NCBI GenBank assembly: GCA_013397455.1
Contig: VYZB01000211.1
Location: 655,757-719,756, forward strand
Length of the DNA: 64,000 nucleotides
Reading direction: 5' to 3'
From: Crotophaga sulcirostris
Lineage: Eukaryota > Chordata > Aves > Cuculiformes > Crotophagidae
The position numbers were made by a program, and so were the translations under genes. The notes beneath the pieces were generated by a model that was not told the origin of the DNA, did not search any database, and saw nothing but the letters and a program-made list of their open reading frames with translations. Shown here one piece after another: positions 1-10,810 of the stretch (position 1 is the stretch's first letter; every line of letters begins with the position of its first letter).

Positions 1-2379
1 ATGTGATATGTTAGATCTCACCTCCCCTTTAAAAATCCTACAAATAGTCACTAATACTGGTACACTGTGGCAGGTATAACTTACAAGAGAAAACGAGTAC
101 ATTTGTACATATCAACAGTTTGAAGGATTCTTATTCCTTGGCAAGTCAGGGAATATTTTAAGTCTTATATTTTAGAGGAAATCGAATCTTGACTAACCAC
201 TGCAATTTATGTCATTTTAAATAAGATATATTTGAATAAGTATATTTTTCATGCCCTAAAAAGACTGATGTCTTCTTTTATAAGCTCATCCTGTGACACA
301 CTTGAGTAGGTAGGTATATTGATTTTTTTCTTTTTCTGATGGCAATGAAGTGTAAATGGAAAATATCAGACTTGGCAATCACTTAAACCATGTGAAAATT
401 TCAGAGTGAAGGCTATTAGAGTCACTTTGTGATCTCCCTAGATGACCAAGGGAAAAAACATTTCTACATTTCTTCAGATCCTTTGTGTGACAGCTAAGGA
501 GAATAACATTTTTTCTAATATGCCAGTTTTAGTCTCTAGTTGAGAATAACCTCAGTGCTTTCTTATGTCACTAGCTGAGAGAAGATGAAAGACCCAGCCT
601 TGTGTAAATGGCTTTGTCTAACCATCAGTCTTTAGCTCTGCATGGCAGCTGTACTATTGACATTAGCTTGTGCACTGGGTGAAATTGAAGTGAGTTAAAT
701 GTGACCTTGGCTTAGTTGTTGAAGTAGAAATGAACTCTACTGGGAGTGAAAAAAAATAAGACCAGTTTCTCTAACTTCATTTTTTCTTTAATGAGTTTAA
801 CAGCACTCTTAGGATTTGATACATTTTATAAAAAAGCTTTTATTTCCTTTTCTATTATACAGTGAGTAATCACCATTAGTAAGGTTAGCTTGCCCTTTTA
901 GTATAAAATCCTGATTTTTAGGTGTTTATATCCCAATTACTATAAAAAGGGGATCTCTCTCTCAAAAAAAAAGCACTGTCTTTTCTCTATGTTGTCCACT
1001 GTACCATTTCACAAAAACCTGTTAACCAAACTTAGTAATTGTAGTTAAAGCATTAAAAATATTACAAAGTGTTGTGTGCATAATGGCTTTGCTTTGTTTA
1101 TTAGGTTAGATAGAAGCCACTGGTAAATCACATGCTCATATGAGAGACATGCAGGTAAGTGAGGTTGGTTTGGAGTCAACCCAGGATTTTTATCTTGTTT
1201 ATATTCTGCATTTCTTCCTTGTGTACATGACAACATGAGATATCTGAAGATGGGCAGATGAACCAGAAACAATTAGTCACATTCTCATCCAGGTCTTCAG
1301 CTCATTGTGTATAGGGGTTCAAACTGGAGGTGTACTGGGCTACGTACACCAGTCTACAAGACAATCTCAGTGAAGTAAAACAGAAGTGTAAGCCTCACAT
1401 TCCTTGTTGGGGTAATGAACTAGATATATTTTACAGAAAAGGACTTCAGAGGAAGCTGCATAGATGACTAGGGAACAGAGAGATGAGCCATTCTGGGGCT
1501 CTGTAGCCCCAGCACCATTACAGGAGAAAGGAGGCCAGAAACTTTCAGAGGAAGAACCAGACGTTGAGAAACAAATGTTTGCCTGCCTTCCTACACACAT
1601 TTCCTGACTGCTGCTGAGACATCTCAGGTCTGCTGCTCAAACTGAAGGCAGAACGCTCATATCTTAAATAACCTAGTCCTGGGTGCTGCAGTCCCAAAAC
1701 TGAGCATACCTCTGGATAAAGGATAACCTGCTCTTGGGGGGAGACCTACAGAAAAAGCACAATGATAACAGCCTGGGGAGATTAGGCATTTGGTTGGATG
1801 CAGCCATTTATCAAAAACTAACTGTTTCTTTTGGGCACTGGGGCAAGCATTTTTTCCCAAAAGGTCAACTTCAGTGAACATGCACTGATATGAACAGTAT
1901 AATATGATAAACTATCTGAGGTATTGGTTGAAGTAATCAGAATGCTAGGTAAAAACATGTGAAAGCTACCTGTGTTATGTCAGCTTTACTTTTTATGGAG
2001 ATATATGCAGAAGTCTGTTCATTTCCATGAAATCTCTGCTAAGACAGAATTTAGTCCTTATCAGAATTTCCTTATTTGATATTTATAAACAGTTATTTGT
2101 GGGTTTCATGTCCAATAATACACTGTTTTCCTGGTTCTATTTATACAATCAAATAACTACTACTCAATTACATTTCCCAAACCTTCTTATGTGGCCTTAG
2201 TTTCACTTTCTTACAATTTATTACTTATAAGCAAAGGGTCAAAGGTTTCATGATATATTACACTACCTTTAGATTTTCTGTATTGCTGTTTGAAAATTGA
2301 AAATCTTTCTTTTCATCTTCAGTGCCTTTCTCTTACATTTTTCTGTATTATTTCGTAACCATATATCTGTCCTTGGTCT
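1..2379. other. Unique AT-rich non-coding DNA
   Basis: I see no gene here. Open frames are at most about 77 codons, start at random ATGs and have no recognisable domain. The only local structure noted is a small hairpin near 1495-1510 (GGGGCT, 4-base loop, AGCCCC). Confidence 0.7.
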
Positions 2380-2560
2380 TAGCCTTTCCAACTGCTCTTT
2401 ATTTTAGTGTCCATCTCATTCATTTTGACTTATTTTCCAGTTTTGTGCAGTCATCAAATTTCAGCCGGTTACTGCACATTCTGTGTTTCAGGTTACTTTT
2501 ATATAAGGTGAATAAAATCTATCTTAATAGCGATACTTTGGCCTTATACTTGTTTGATAC
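2380..2560 (-). repeat. Very old CR1/L3-like LINE fragment (RT region), decayed
   Basis: Read on the minus strand, this block resembles the part of CR1/L3-type ORF2 just after the catalytic reverse-transcriptase core. The order of short words on the plus strand (TCATCAAATTTCAGC, then ATAAGGTGAATAAAATCT, then GATACTTTGGCC) follows the antisense of that region. No frame is open across it and no insertion ends or target-site duplications remain. The assignment rests on pattern memory and could be wrong; the alternative is plain unique DNA. Confidence 0.35.
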
Positions 2561-3278
2561 TTCACTCATTCACAACTGTTATAACTACTCTTTATAATGT
2601 ACATGTCAATTCTTAGGACATTAACGTAACATACTACCAGTGCCATACATCACCAGGGCTGCAGCAAACTTCTCTTGGCTTCTCTCTGAAAAAACTTTAC
2701 TAGGAACTCAAGAAAGAATTTTTCTATGGCTTTGGCCTGCTTTAATCACTTTGAATTTCTTTAAAACCTCTTTTTTGCAAACTAAGCAAAGTATTTCGAT
2801 TCTGTGGCTGTCATAGTTTCTTTTTGTTGAATTTAATTAAGTTCATAAGACTTCTGGATTAGAGGCTTATATCACAGGATATTCCTTTGATAAAATCAGG
2901 ATAAGTGAAAATTTCAGTGACCTGGTATTTTCAGAGGTTTAACAAATCATATGTAGGGCCAAATTTATGTTTTTAAATAAAAGATGTCAAGCAACAGAAG
3001 TTGTGGACTGGAAACTGCAACCATTTCAAGCACGCTGCAGATGCACCATGCAGGGGTAGGAGACTCTAGACTACAGACAAAATGCCGGGCCAATCCAGAT
3101 TCAACCCTAAAAAAGCACATAGCCAGAAGAAGAGGCACTCCCTGTAGTACCAAAAGCAACTCCAACACATAAACCTGAGAATATAAGGCTACATGTATCA
3201 GTGGAGTTTTTCTTATTATTGCCAAATTATTACAGATTTCCATAGCTCACTGAAGAATATGGTAAATAAAGCAATTCA
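2561..3278. other. Unique non-coding DNA
   Basis: No gene or repeat recognised. The overlapping short frames on both strands at 2965-3243 have no domain and look like chance. Confidence 0.6.
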
Positions 3279-3660
3279 TCATAGAACAGAATCATAGAAC
3301 AGCCCAGGTTGGCAGGGTCATCTGATGCAACTGCTCACATAAAAAAGAGGCTAACTGAGATTATCTAGTACCCTGTCTAAATGCATCTTGAAAAGCTTCA
3401 GGGATGGGGATTCTACCATGTCTCTGGGGAGGTTTTTGTGATTGATTGTTCTCACTGTAAAACATTTCTTTTTTATATCAAGGTGAAACCTCTCTTGGTG
3501 CAACTTCTACCAGTTGTTCCTTGTCTTCTCCATGTGGCTAACTCTTTCAGTCTTTCCTTGTCTGGCAGGTTCTCCAGCCATGTGATCATCTTCGTGGCCC
3601 TCCTTTGGACTCTCTTCAATCTGTCCACCTCTTTCTTGAATTGTAGAGACTCAGTCCTGC
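3279..3660 (-). mobile_element. CR1 LINE, 5'-truncated 3' end
   Basis: The plus strand begins with the reverse complement of a CR1 tail (ATCATAGAAC repeated) followed by CCCAGGTTGGCAGGGTCATC, the antisense of the CR1 3' end. It runs to the antisense of the conserved ORF2 C-terminal segment. On the minus strand, fragments such as VQRRATKMITWLENL and ERLKEL are readable near 3545-3640. The frame is broken by stops nearer the 3' end, so this is a dead, moderately old copy. The 5' end is lost at about 3660, as is usual for CR1. Confidence 0.9.
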
Positions 3661-4149
3661 TAGAGTCACAAAGTCACAAATACACAATGGGACTTCAGAG
3701 GGGGAGAAGCAAAACTTACAATTTAAGCGCCTTCCTTTTTTTTATTTTTGGGTTCAATTTCATTATTAATTCTGTTTGACATCTTACAGATTTTTTTCTC
3801 TCAGACGTTATGATCCAATGTTTTCAATGTCTTCTTATTGTTAAAACTGTATAGAAAAATCTTCAGTGTTTACATATGTTAATAGTGATCACTTGTCATT
3901 TTATAGAGCTCTAACTAAGAAAGAGCACAGAACTTAAGAAACGTATAACTTAAAAGTGTTAGTACATAAATAACCATTCATGCATTTTTAAGATAGAAAT
4001 GTATTTCTGAATGATGGTGAAATTCACACATGTGGTCTTGTTCAGCTTTAGAAAATCCATGTAATTTATTGATGTCTTTACCTTTTAAAATATTTGGTTC
4101 ACCTTTCATCTTACAAGTCAAGCTTTCTAGATTTTAGCTAGATCACTTC
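3661..4149. other. Unique AT-rich non-coding DNA
   Basis: No gene or repeat recognised between the CR1 piece and the older LINE fragment. Confidence 0.55.
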
Positions 4150-4520
4150 TTAAATATGTGCTACTTTGCCCTTTTCAATTCCAAAGAGATTATAAATAAA
4201 CTTGCTAAAGGTTTCCCTATCTCTTCTGGGACGCTTCATCAAAAGTGTACCTTCTGGTCCTTTAGTTTTGTCAGTCTTTAAATGTTCTAATTTCTAGGTC
4301 ACCTCTTCTGGCATGATCTTGAGTTTCTTCAGTATGCCTTCCACCTCTGCTGTTAAATTTATGTCTGTTTCTGGCATCTGTTCCCAATCCTCCTTTGTGA
4401 ACAATGAGGCTCAGAATTCATTAAAATTTTTAGCAATGCCTACCTAGGCTGTCAGTAAATTACTTTCACTATCTTTTTGAGGCCTTATTGTTTCTTTCGC
4501 TGATGTCTTGTTCTTATTAG
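4150..4520 (-). mobile_element. Ancient CR1/L3-like LINE ORF2 fragment (linker before the RT domain)
   Basis: The minus strand gives a single frame over roughly 110 codons with only a few stops. It reads RPQKDSESNLLTA, then NFNEF-stop-ASLFTKEDWEQ, then EGILKKLKIMPEEVT, then KLEHLKTDKTKGPEG. This is the order expected in the CR1/L2-type ORF2 linker between endonuclease and reverse transcriptase: an FFASVFT-like box, then a long acidic stretch, then an N-K-x-x-G-P-D/E-G box. The scattered stops and the absence of ends show an old, inactive relic. The short minus-strand frame at 4444-4632 overlaps its 5' part. Confidence 0.65.
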
Positions 4521-7194
4521 TCAATTTATGCTCGCTTAATCCTGGTTTCTGCTTTCTTTTACAGCAATGTAACTCAGAACTGATTCTGTTAAAGATGATT
4601 ATAGGAACTATGCAAGAAAGCAAAGCAACCAATGCTTTTTTAAGTCTCGCTCCTCTTTTTACTCCATGGTGTTGCCTACTTTGTGTTAATTTTGCAGTTT
4701 TCCCTGACCCTCAACCTACTGTGAATAAGTGAATTTTCTATAGTCAGCTCATGTGTCTAATGCTACCCAAAAATGTTATTCCTTCCAAAGGAATGTGTTG
4801 GATTCTAATGCACTCTGTACTCGGTTGATTATTTTAATTCATGAAAATGAGATGTAAAAAACCATAGCAAAAGTTCTTGCAACATTTGTCTTGCCTGAGT
4901 ATCAACATTTATCAAGCACAGATCAAGTCTATTGTATCAATGAAGCTGTTCTAGGCTGGTATCCTTTTCCTTCCTCCCAGTGCCTATTGAGATTTTGGGG
5001 AGAGAATACCTAAATTATAAACCAATTCAAAAATTTGCAGTGTCACGGGTGGAATCTTAGGGTCCACTGAAAACAGAACACAACAATGGTCAAGTAGCAA
5101 CAACTGTAAATCAATTTAAATATTGCCTACCTATACAATACTCTTGTATGATGGAACGAAATGTTAAAGATAACATTGATGTTTCTATATTATCAACAAA
5201 ATTATGGTTTTATACATGGATTATTAATACCTTTTTACACATTCTATAGATCAATTAAGATTGCACCAATTTGTATATCTTTTTTTTTTTTAATTGTCTG
5301 TATACATTAAGTTTAAATTTGCAGACAGTTCCTAAAGAGATGCAGGTATCTGTACCTTTCATTTTGCAGCATATACAGCTCTAGGTACAGTGATACACCA
5401 AAGTCATTAACCTGTTCAAGACCCTGATAAATTCAGAGCCATAACTATTATTACTATTGATTTTATCTTTGCTATGCTTCTTGAATTTGCATACACACAT
5501 CTTAGAGAAACCCATGAGTGCCTCATTATTTTAAAATATTTTCTTATTCACCTATTTTTATCTCTTCAAGTGTTGTGAGCTTTCCTTTTTTCCTCCTCTC
5601 TCTAGGTATTTTGTTGTCTATTTTGTTGTTTGATATTATTGTCACCTTGTCCACCCATCTGCTTCTTCAGGCTATTTCTTTCCTCGTTTTTGACAGTGCC
5701 TGTATAATGTTTTTCACACATCTGGTTTCTCTCCTATATACTGGCTTAAACCCTCCCTCATGTTTCTGTGTATCCTCTTAGCATCTGGTTAGATCACTGC
5801 CTGTTTGAGGAGCTGCCTATTCAGAAATCAGCTTGCTGCTGCAATGTTGTGAAACTCCAGGTAGACTGGGGTGAAGCTACAGTAGACAATAATTATTATT
5901 CAGTGACTGATGCAAAAATCCTGTACATAATGAAAGAGCCTATTGTTATGCATATACTCATAGGGATAGTATGAGGGTTTCTGAAGAAACCTTTGGTTCA
6001 AATCTATCAGTTAAAATCTCATTGTTAATATTACATCAGTATAACTTTTGCATTTAATAAAAAATGGATTAAACTTTGAGAGTACCATTTTTATAATAAT
6101 TATCCTGTTTATTTGTTCACAGTACTCCTAAAATGTTTTTATTGACATACTTTAAGAACTTCAACCACTTAGAACTAGTTAATAAAAACATAAGACCATG
6201 CAGTCTTACCCCGGCCAACAAGTCTAACCTGTGGTCTTTGTCCCTCAATGATTACTCTACCAACAAACAGACATACCAATTTCTTGAATTCACAAATACT
6301 CTTTCCTCTTTCACCATATTTGTCCCATATTCAACCCTTTGGTTACACTGTGCTACCAGAATTACTTTAATGCAACTCCTCTTATGGGTGGAATACTAGT
6401 GTAGTGCTAGATTGATTCACATTTAATCCTAATGCTTGTTACATTTTTGGCTTTGAGAATTTACTTACATCTTACAGGAAAATATTTGCCACATATTGTA
6501 TAGAAGTGAACCCTGCAAAAATAGCAAGCAAAAGAGTTTTGCAGAGTAGAATTTGAAGGAAGGCATTAGGACAATCTTTTATCCACACCACAGGACACTG
6601 CCTTCCTTTGTTCTAGGCACCAATAACCATGCACAGTTTGCATTTCAAATTACTTGCAGACCCATTCCTTGCCTCTTGGTTTTGGTGGCTTGGCTTTCCC
6701 TTGCCTCAGACTCACTTCTTCTTCCTCATTCCTTGCTCCTGAGAAGAACATTGATTCCTATCATTCCTTTGTAGTACGCAGGAGGAGTTGGAAGCACCCT
6801 CTGTTAGTCATTGCTTGCCTGATGTTAAAAACAGTGACACCTTAGAAGATTTTGTTTGTCTTTATTTAAATAACTATTTATCTCTCATCATAAATAATAC
6901 CTTGGTCCAATAATGGCAGACACAACAGATCTAAATTCCATCTGTGGATTAAGCACAAAAAAGGATTCATTCAGTGTTTGGTTTCCCTTTTCTAGTCATG
7001 TACACCATTCAGTCTGGGAGATCTAGTCTTCAAATGTATTCTTAGTATATATATTTAAAAATATATAAATTCTTGAATGATGAATTCTTTCATCTTTAAT
7101 AGGATGAAATTTCCATCTTCAGGTATCTTTTGTCTTCTGCTATTTTACCAGTGTTTTGCCCATTACCCTTATTATTCTTGCTGTTCCATGACTT
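4521..7194. other. Unique AT-rich non-coding DNA
   Basis: No gene is supported. Short open frames (up to 88 codons) are hydrophobic translations of T-rich DNA. A poly-T run lies near 5280-5291. No repeat was recognised with confidence, although 7020-7190 could be an extension of the decayed LINE that follows. Confidence 0.6.
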
Positions 7195-7440
7195 TACCTA
7201 AGCAATTTATCTCTAGTATAGAAACTTGTAAGCTACCTTTTTAAAACCTAAGTATAGCACATGCATGGAATTTCTCTTATCTGTCATGGTAATAACGTCT
7301 TAAAAAAATTCTATAAGTTAGTTGATGACCTCTCTAGCCCAAGTCCACATTGATTATCACAGTTTCAAGGAGCAGCCTTTCTTCTAACTCCAAAAGGAGG
7401 CTTTGAATACTCTGATTAAAGAAATTAGTTAAATTCTAAT
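7195..7440 (-). repeat. Ancient CR1/L3-like LINE fragment (RT region)
   Basis: On the plus strand the words TAGTTGATGACCTCTCTAG, CCACATTGATTATC and GGTAATAACGTCTTAAAAAA match, in order, the antisense of the ORF2 RT segment upstream of the conserved F/Y-x-x-A-F-D-T-V palm box of CR1-like elements. The copy is heavily diverged and truncated at both ends, and no continuous frame survives. Family-level assignment (CR1/L3 rather than L2) is inference. Confidence 0.45.
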
Positions 7441-8119
7441 TTCTTAGGTTGCCTCATGGTGCTTTTAAAATAATTAATAGTTTTATAGCTTTTTACTTCT
7501 ATATCTAAGAACTATTAGAAAACCTTTAGCAAACTTCTTTGGATAGGAAAAAATGTGATTTCTCTGAGATCACAGTGACAAATTTAGTTGGACAGAGCAT
7601 CTAAAAATATTTTACTGGTGTTATGTAAATAGCAAATTCTGTTGGAAATTATTTGACACAAACCTAACAAGAATCCTCCTAACTGGCTCTCATTCATGCT
7701 CAAGGTAATGCCTTTATATTGTGAAAACTGTAAATTAACACCAGGAATTTTTTTGCTTCCCTGTGCGTCTAAGGTACTTCCCATGGGAAGAATTTCAGGA
7801 AATACGCTGCATTAGCAGCACCATATTTGTTAAAATGAACAGTCCTGGTCAGTAAGTAGGGTCTTACAGTATTCCCTGAAATTGTCAAATTCTCCTTGTC
7901 CAATTATGAAAAATTAATAGCTGCACTGTAAGGTTTATCTCTAGTGTTTATGTGCTTTATCTAGGCCTTTGGAGGCTGTAGAGTTCCACAGAGACCTCTT
8001 TTTTTTGGTTGGTAGCAATGAAAATGTGCAGCCTGCTGACATGGTACACATTTGATCTGCTATGGACGCTTAAAAAATTTCAGCTGTATTTATTCTGCTA
8101 CTACTCATTTAAAATCAGC
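7441..8119. other. Unique non-coding DNA
   Basis: No gene or repeat recognised. The minus-strand frame at 7584-7784 is a chance ORF. Confidence 0.55.
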
Positions 8120-8196
8120 TGAAGGCTTCTAGAGACAATAGAGTTACACGGGGGTAAGCCTGACATGAGTGAAAGGAATCAGGCCCATCATCAGCT
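8120..8196 (+). repeat. Ancient amniote interspersed repeat fragment
   Basis: The run GAGTTACACGGGGGTAAGCC followed by TGAGTGAAAGGAATCAGGCCC has the layout of an old interspersed repeat common in reptile and bird genomes (a short GTTAC...GGTGTAA block, then GAGT...ATCAGGCCC). A second likely member is at 23,935-24,022. I do not recall its family name with certainty. No ends are visible. Confidence 0.4.
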
Positions 8197-8474
8197 ATTC
8201 TACTGAATATTTTATTGAACTGTTGAGAATGACATCCAGAGCTGAACTGAAGATAACCACATTTTATAGTGATTTAATATTATTATGTTTCTGAGTGGGG
8301 CATGCTCCTTATGCCCAAATGCCAGAACTATTACTGAGAAAGGCTCCTTGATGTGGAAGGAAAGATGAGGTGATAAGAGGGAGCAAGGAGAACAATATAA
8401 CACAATTGTAAGGAGAGACAGAAGAGCACAGGGAGGTAAAATTGGAGCCAAGAGGTGTCATGATGAGGAGGAGA

Positions 8475-8612
8475 GAAACAATAATAATTTGCATTTTGTG
8501 CAACACCTTTTAGTCAAGCATATCAAAAGACTTTGCAGTTTAGTTCAGCTGTGTCTGTTGCAATGAATAAGTACTGGTAACCCATCTTATAAGTGGCAAG
8601 TGGAAACCTGTA
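8475..8612 (-). repeat. MIR-like SINE relic, reverse orientation
   Basis: The plus strand carries AATAATAATTTGCATTTTGT, CACCTTTTAGTCAAGC, ATCAAAAGACTTTGCAG and later CATCTTATAAGTGGCAAG. These correspond in order to the reverse complement of the MIR 3' part (small A/T repeat, AAAGCGCTT box, CCCATTTTATAG box). It is diverged and lacks the tRNA-like promoter end. Confidence 0.5.
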
Positions 8613-10344
8613 AATGCCTTCCTTCCCTAAAGAGCGGGATCACAAGAAAACTGGACACACTGTTCTGACTCCTGACACGCAGTTCTGACTCCTAACACTT
8701 CGCCAATAAAACATGCTACTCTGAAGGACATGGAAGCATAAAGTAACAAGAGACAGAAGAAATACAATGATGTGATGAGGCAGGAATACAGCCTTCACCC
8801 TAGACTTTCATGAGAGTCTGCACTTAGTCTGCCTCTGTTGTTCTTGCAGCACAGCTATAACTCCCAGCACTAATGGGACTTAACTTCTAATGCTCACTGT
8901 GGTATTTCACTCTGGAGGGTAGTGACTACAGGAAAAGACAAGGAATACAATTGTTCCTAATCTGCATTCTTACTCTTCTAGCACAGTGACTGTCCATGAG
9001 CAAGTCATGTAATCTTAACAGTCTGATCCTTGAATTCTAACTAAAAATAATGGCTGCCAACATGACTTTTGGGGAGTAACTGCATCGTATAGACCTCCAG
9101 AAAAACATTTATTTTCACTGGGAATGTGCAGGCAGAACTTGCTTCAGAAAATCAGTGTCACTGTCCTTTCTTTCATGAAAGTGAGTGCAGCTCACTGTCT
9201 TCTTTCTGGAAAGAGTTGGTAGCAAGTACTATTTAATTTTACGACCTAGTGGCTAGAGGATTCACTGGGCAGGCAACTGGCAACTCATTCACCAGTTCAG
9301 TTTGAGGAGGTTCAGACTAATGATGCCAGAATGGCTATTTTGCCTAGTGAGCATAATTGGCAATCAATTTCAAACAAATCAGGAAGAATACATTATTTTC
9401 ACCTTCTTCGCAAGGGATTTCTTTCTTAGTTAGAGAACTGTCACGCAAATCTGTTGGCCTAAGTAGTTGGTTAAAGCCTGACTGGACGAGGAAAGGAATA
9501 AGAAGCTGGAGGAGTGACAAAATGTCCTGAGGTGGGTCTGCTGCTTATGGAAACATTTATTTTATCATCAGCCAAAACACCTCAGGAGACTTCCTCCTTC
9601 CTCTTCCACCTAATTCTTTTCCCTGTCCCATGACTCCTCTGAGAGTTTTTTGCTGCCACAGTTGCATGAAATGCTGAGTCTGCTGGCTTTGTTTGAGAGG
9701 AAAGAAATTCTGAAGGGGAGTGGGAACAAGCATCTGCGAATGGATGTAGGGGTGTGAACCTGTTACACAAAAACAAAAGGGCAACTTGATTAACATTTAA
9801 CAAGCTTAGTTCAAAGTTGTATCACCCACTTTCCCAGGAAGGGCCCTAACCAGGTGATCATGAGGCTGCTGTGGTTGGGAATGTACTCTACTTTCTAAGC
9901 TTTTCTTTGGTGTTGCAAATAGTTCAGTAACTGCAATACACAGAGAGACAGACATAAAAAAGCATGTTTGTGAATGCTTTCATTAATGACAGCATGGTGT
10001 TTAGACATAGGTTAAGTTATTTGTGATTACAAATGTCTGCAGTACCAGTGTCAGTATAATAACCTAATCAATGCACTTCCTTAAACCATGTGCATACAGA
10101 GGATTCTTCAGTTCCTTGTGAACAAGCAAACCTCAGGACATTATTGTTCTTGGATATAAGTTGTTCGTATTTTGTTGTAAACTAACATAATTTTCCATGA
10201 TGCAAGGGAGATTCTATATCATGGATTATTGGCTGTTTTGGACTTGCATATGGTTCCTGATGTCTTTTCCTGACTCTGTGCATAGTAAAGTATTCACTGA
10301 AATGTCTAAAATCGACCTTAGATTCACATCCACTAGCTCTGACA
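8613..10344. other. Unique non-coding DNA with a 20-bp tandem duplication
   Basis: No gene is supported. At 8662-8681 and 8682-8701 a 20-bp unit beginning GTTCTGACTCCT is present twice with a few differences near its end. The two overlapping minus-strand frames around 9560-9800 are chance ORFs. Confidence 0.6.
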
Positions 10345-10810
10345 TGAATACTTTAGAGGGAGTCCAGAGGAAGGCCATGAAGGTTGTCAGAGGACTGGAG
10401 CACCTCCCATATGATGAAAGGCAGAGAGAATTAGGCTTGTTTAGCCTAGAGTAGAGAAGGCCCAAGGGAGACCTTATAGCAGCCTTCCAGTACTTATGGC
10501 CTACAGAAAAGATGGGGAGAGGCTCTTCATCAGGGATTGCAGGGATAGGACAAGGGGTAAAGGTTTTAACCTGAAAGAGGGGAGATTTAGGTTAATTATT
10601 AGGAAGAATTATTTTACTGCGAGCATGGTGAGGCACTGAAACACGTTGCCAAGAGAAGTCGTGGGAGCCCTGTCCTGGAGATGTTCAAGATGAGGCTTTG
10701 AGCAACCTGATCCAGTGGAAGGTGTCCCTGCCCATGGCAGGGAGCGTGGAACAGGATGATCTTTAAGATCCCTTTCAACACAAATCATTCTATGGTTGTA
10801 TGATTCTATT
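10345..10810 (+). mobile_element. CR1 LINE 3' end with broken ORF2 C-terminus
   Basis: The ORF2 C-terminal region starts at about 10,355 with [20 protein letters not shown], then RELGLFSLE, followed at once by a stop. Frameshifts then scatter the remaining motifs over other frames. The 3' end has the usual CCCTGCCCATGGCAGGGAG element and finishes in octamer-type sequence, ATTCTATGGTTGTATGATTC. It is 5'-truncated and closely related to the copies at 31.4 and 46.3 kb, which share this type of 3' end. Confidence 0.92.

Noticed and set aside
6540..6850. Pair of overlapping plus-strand ORFs (73 and 63 codons)
   Set aside because: Peptides are Leu/Ser-rich with no domain, and the frames overlap each other. 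Consistent with chance.
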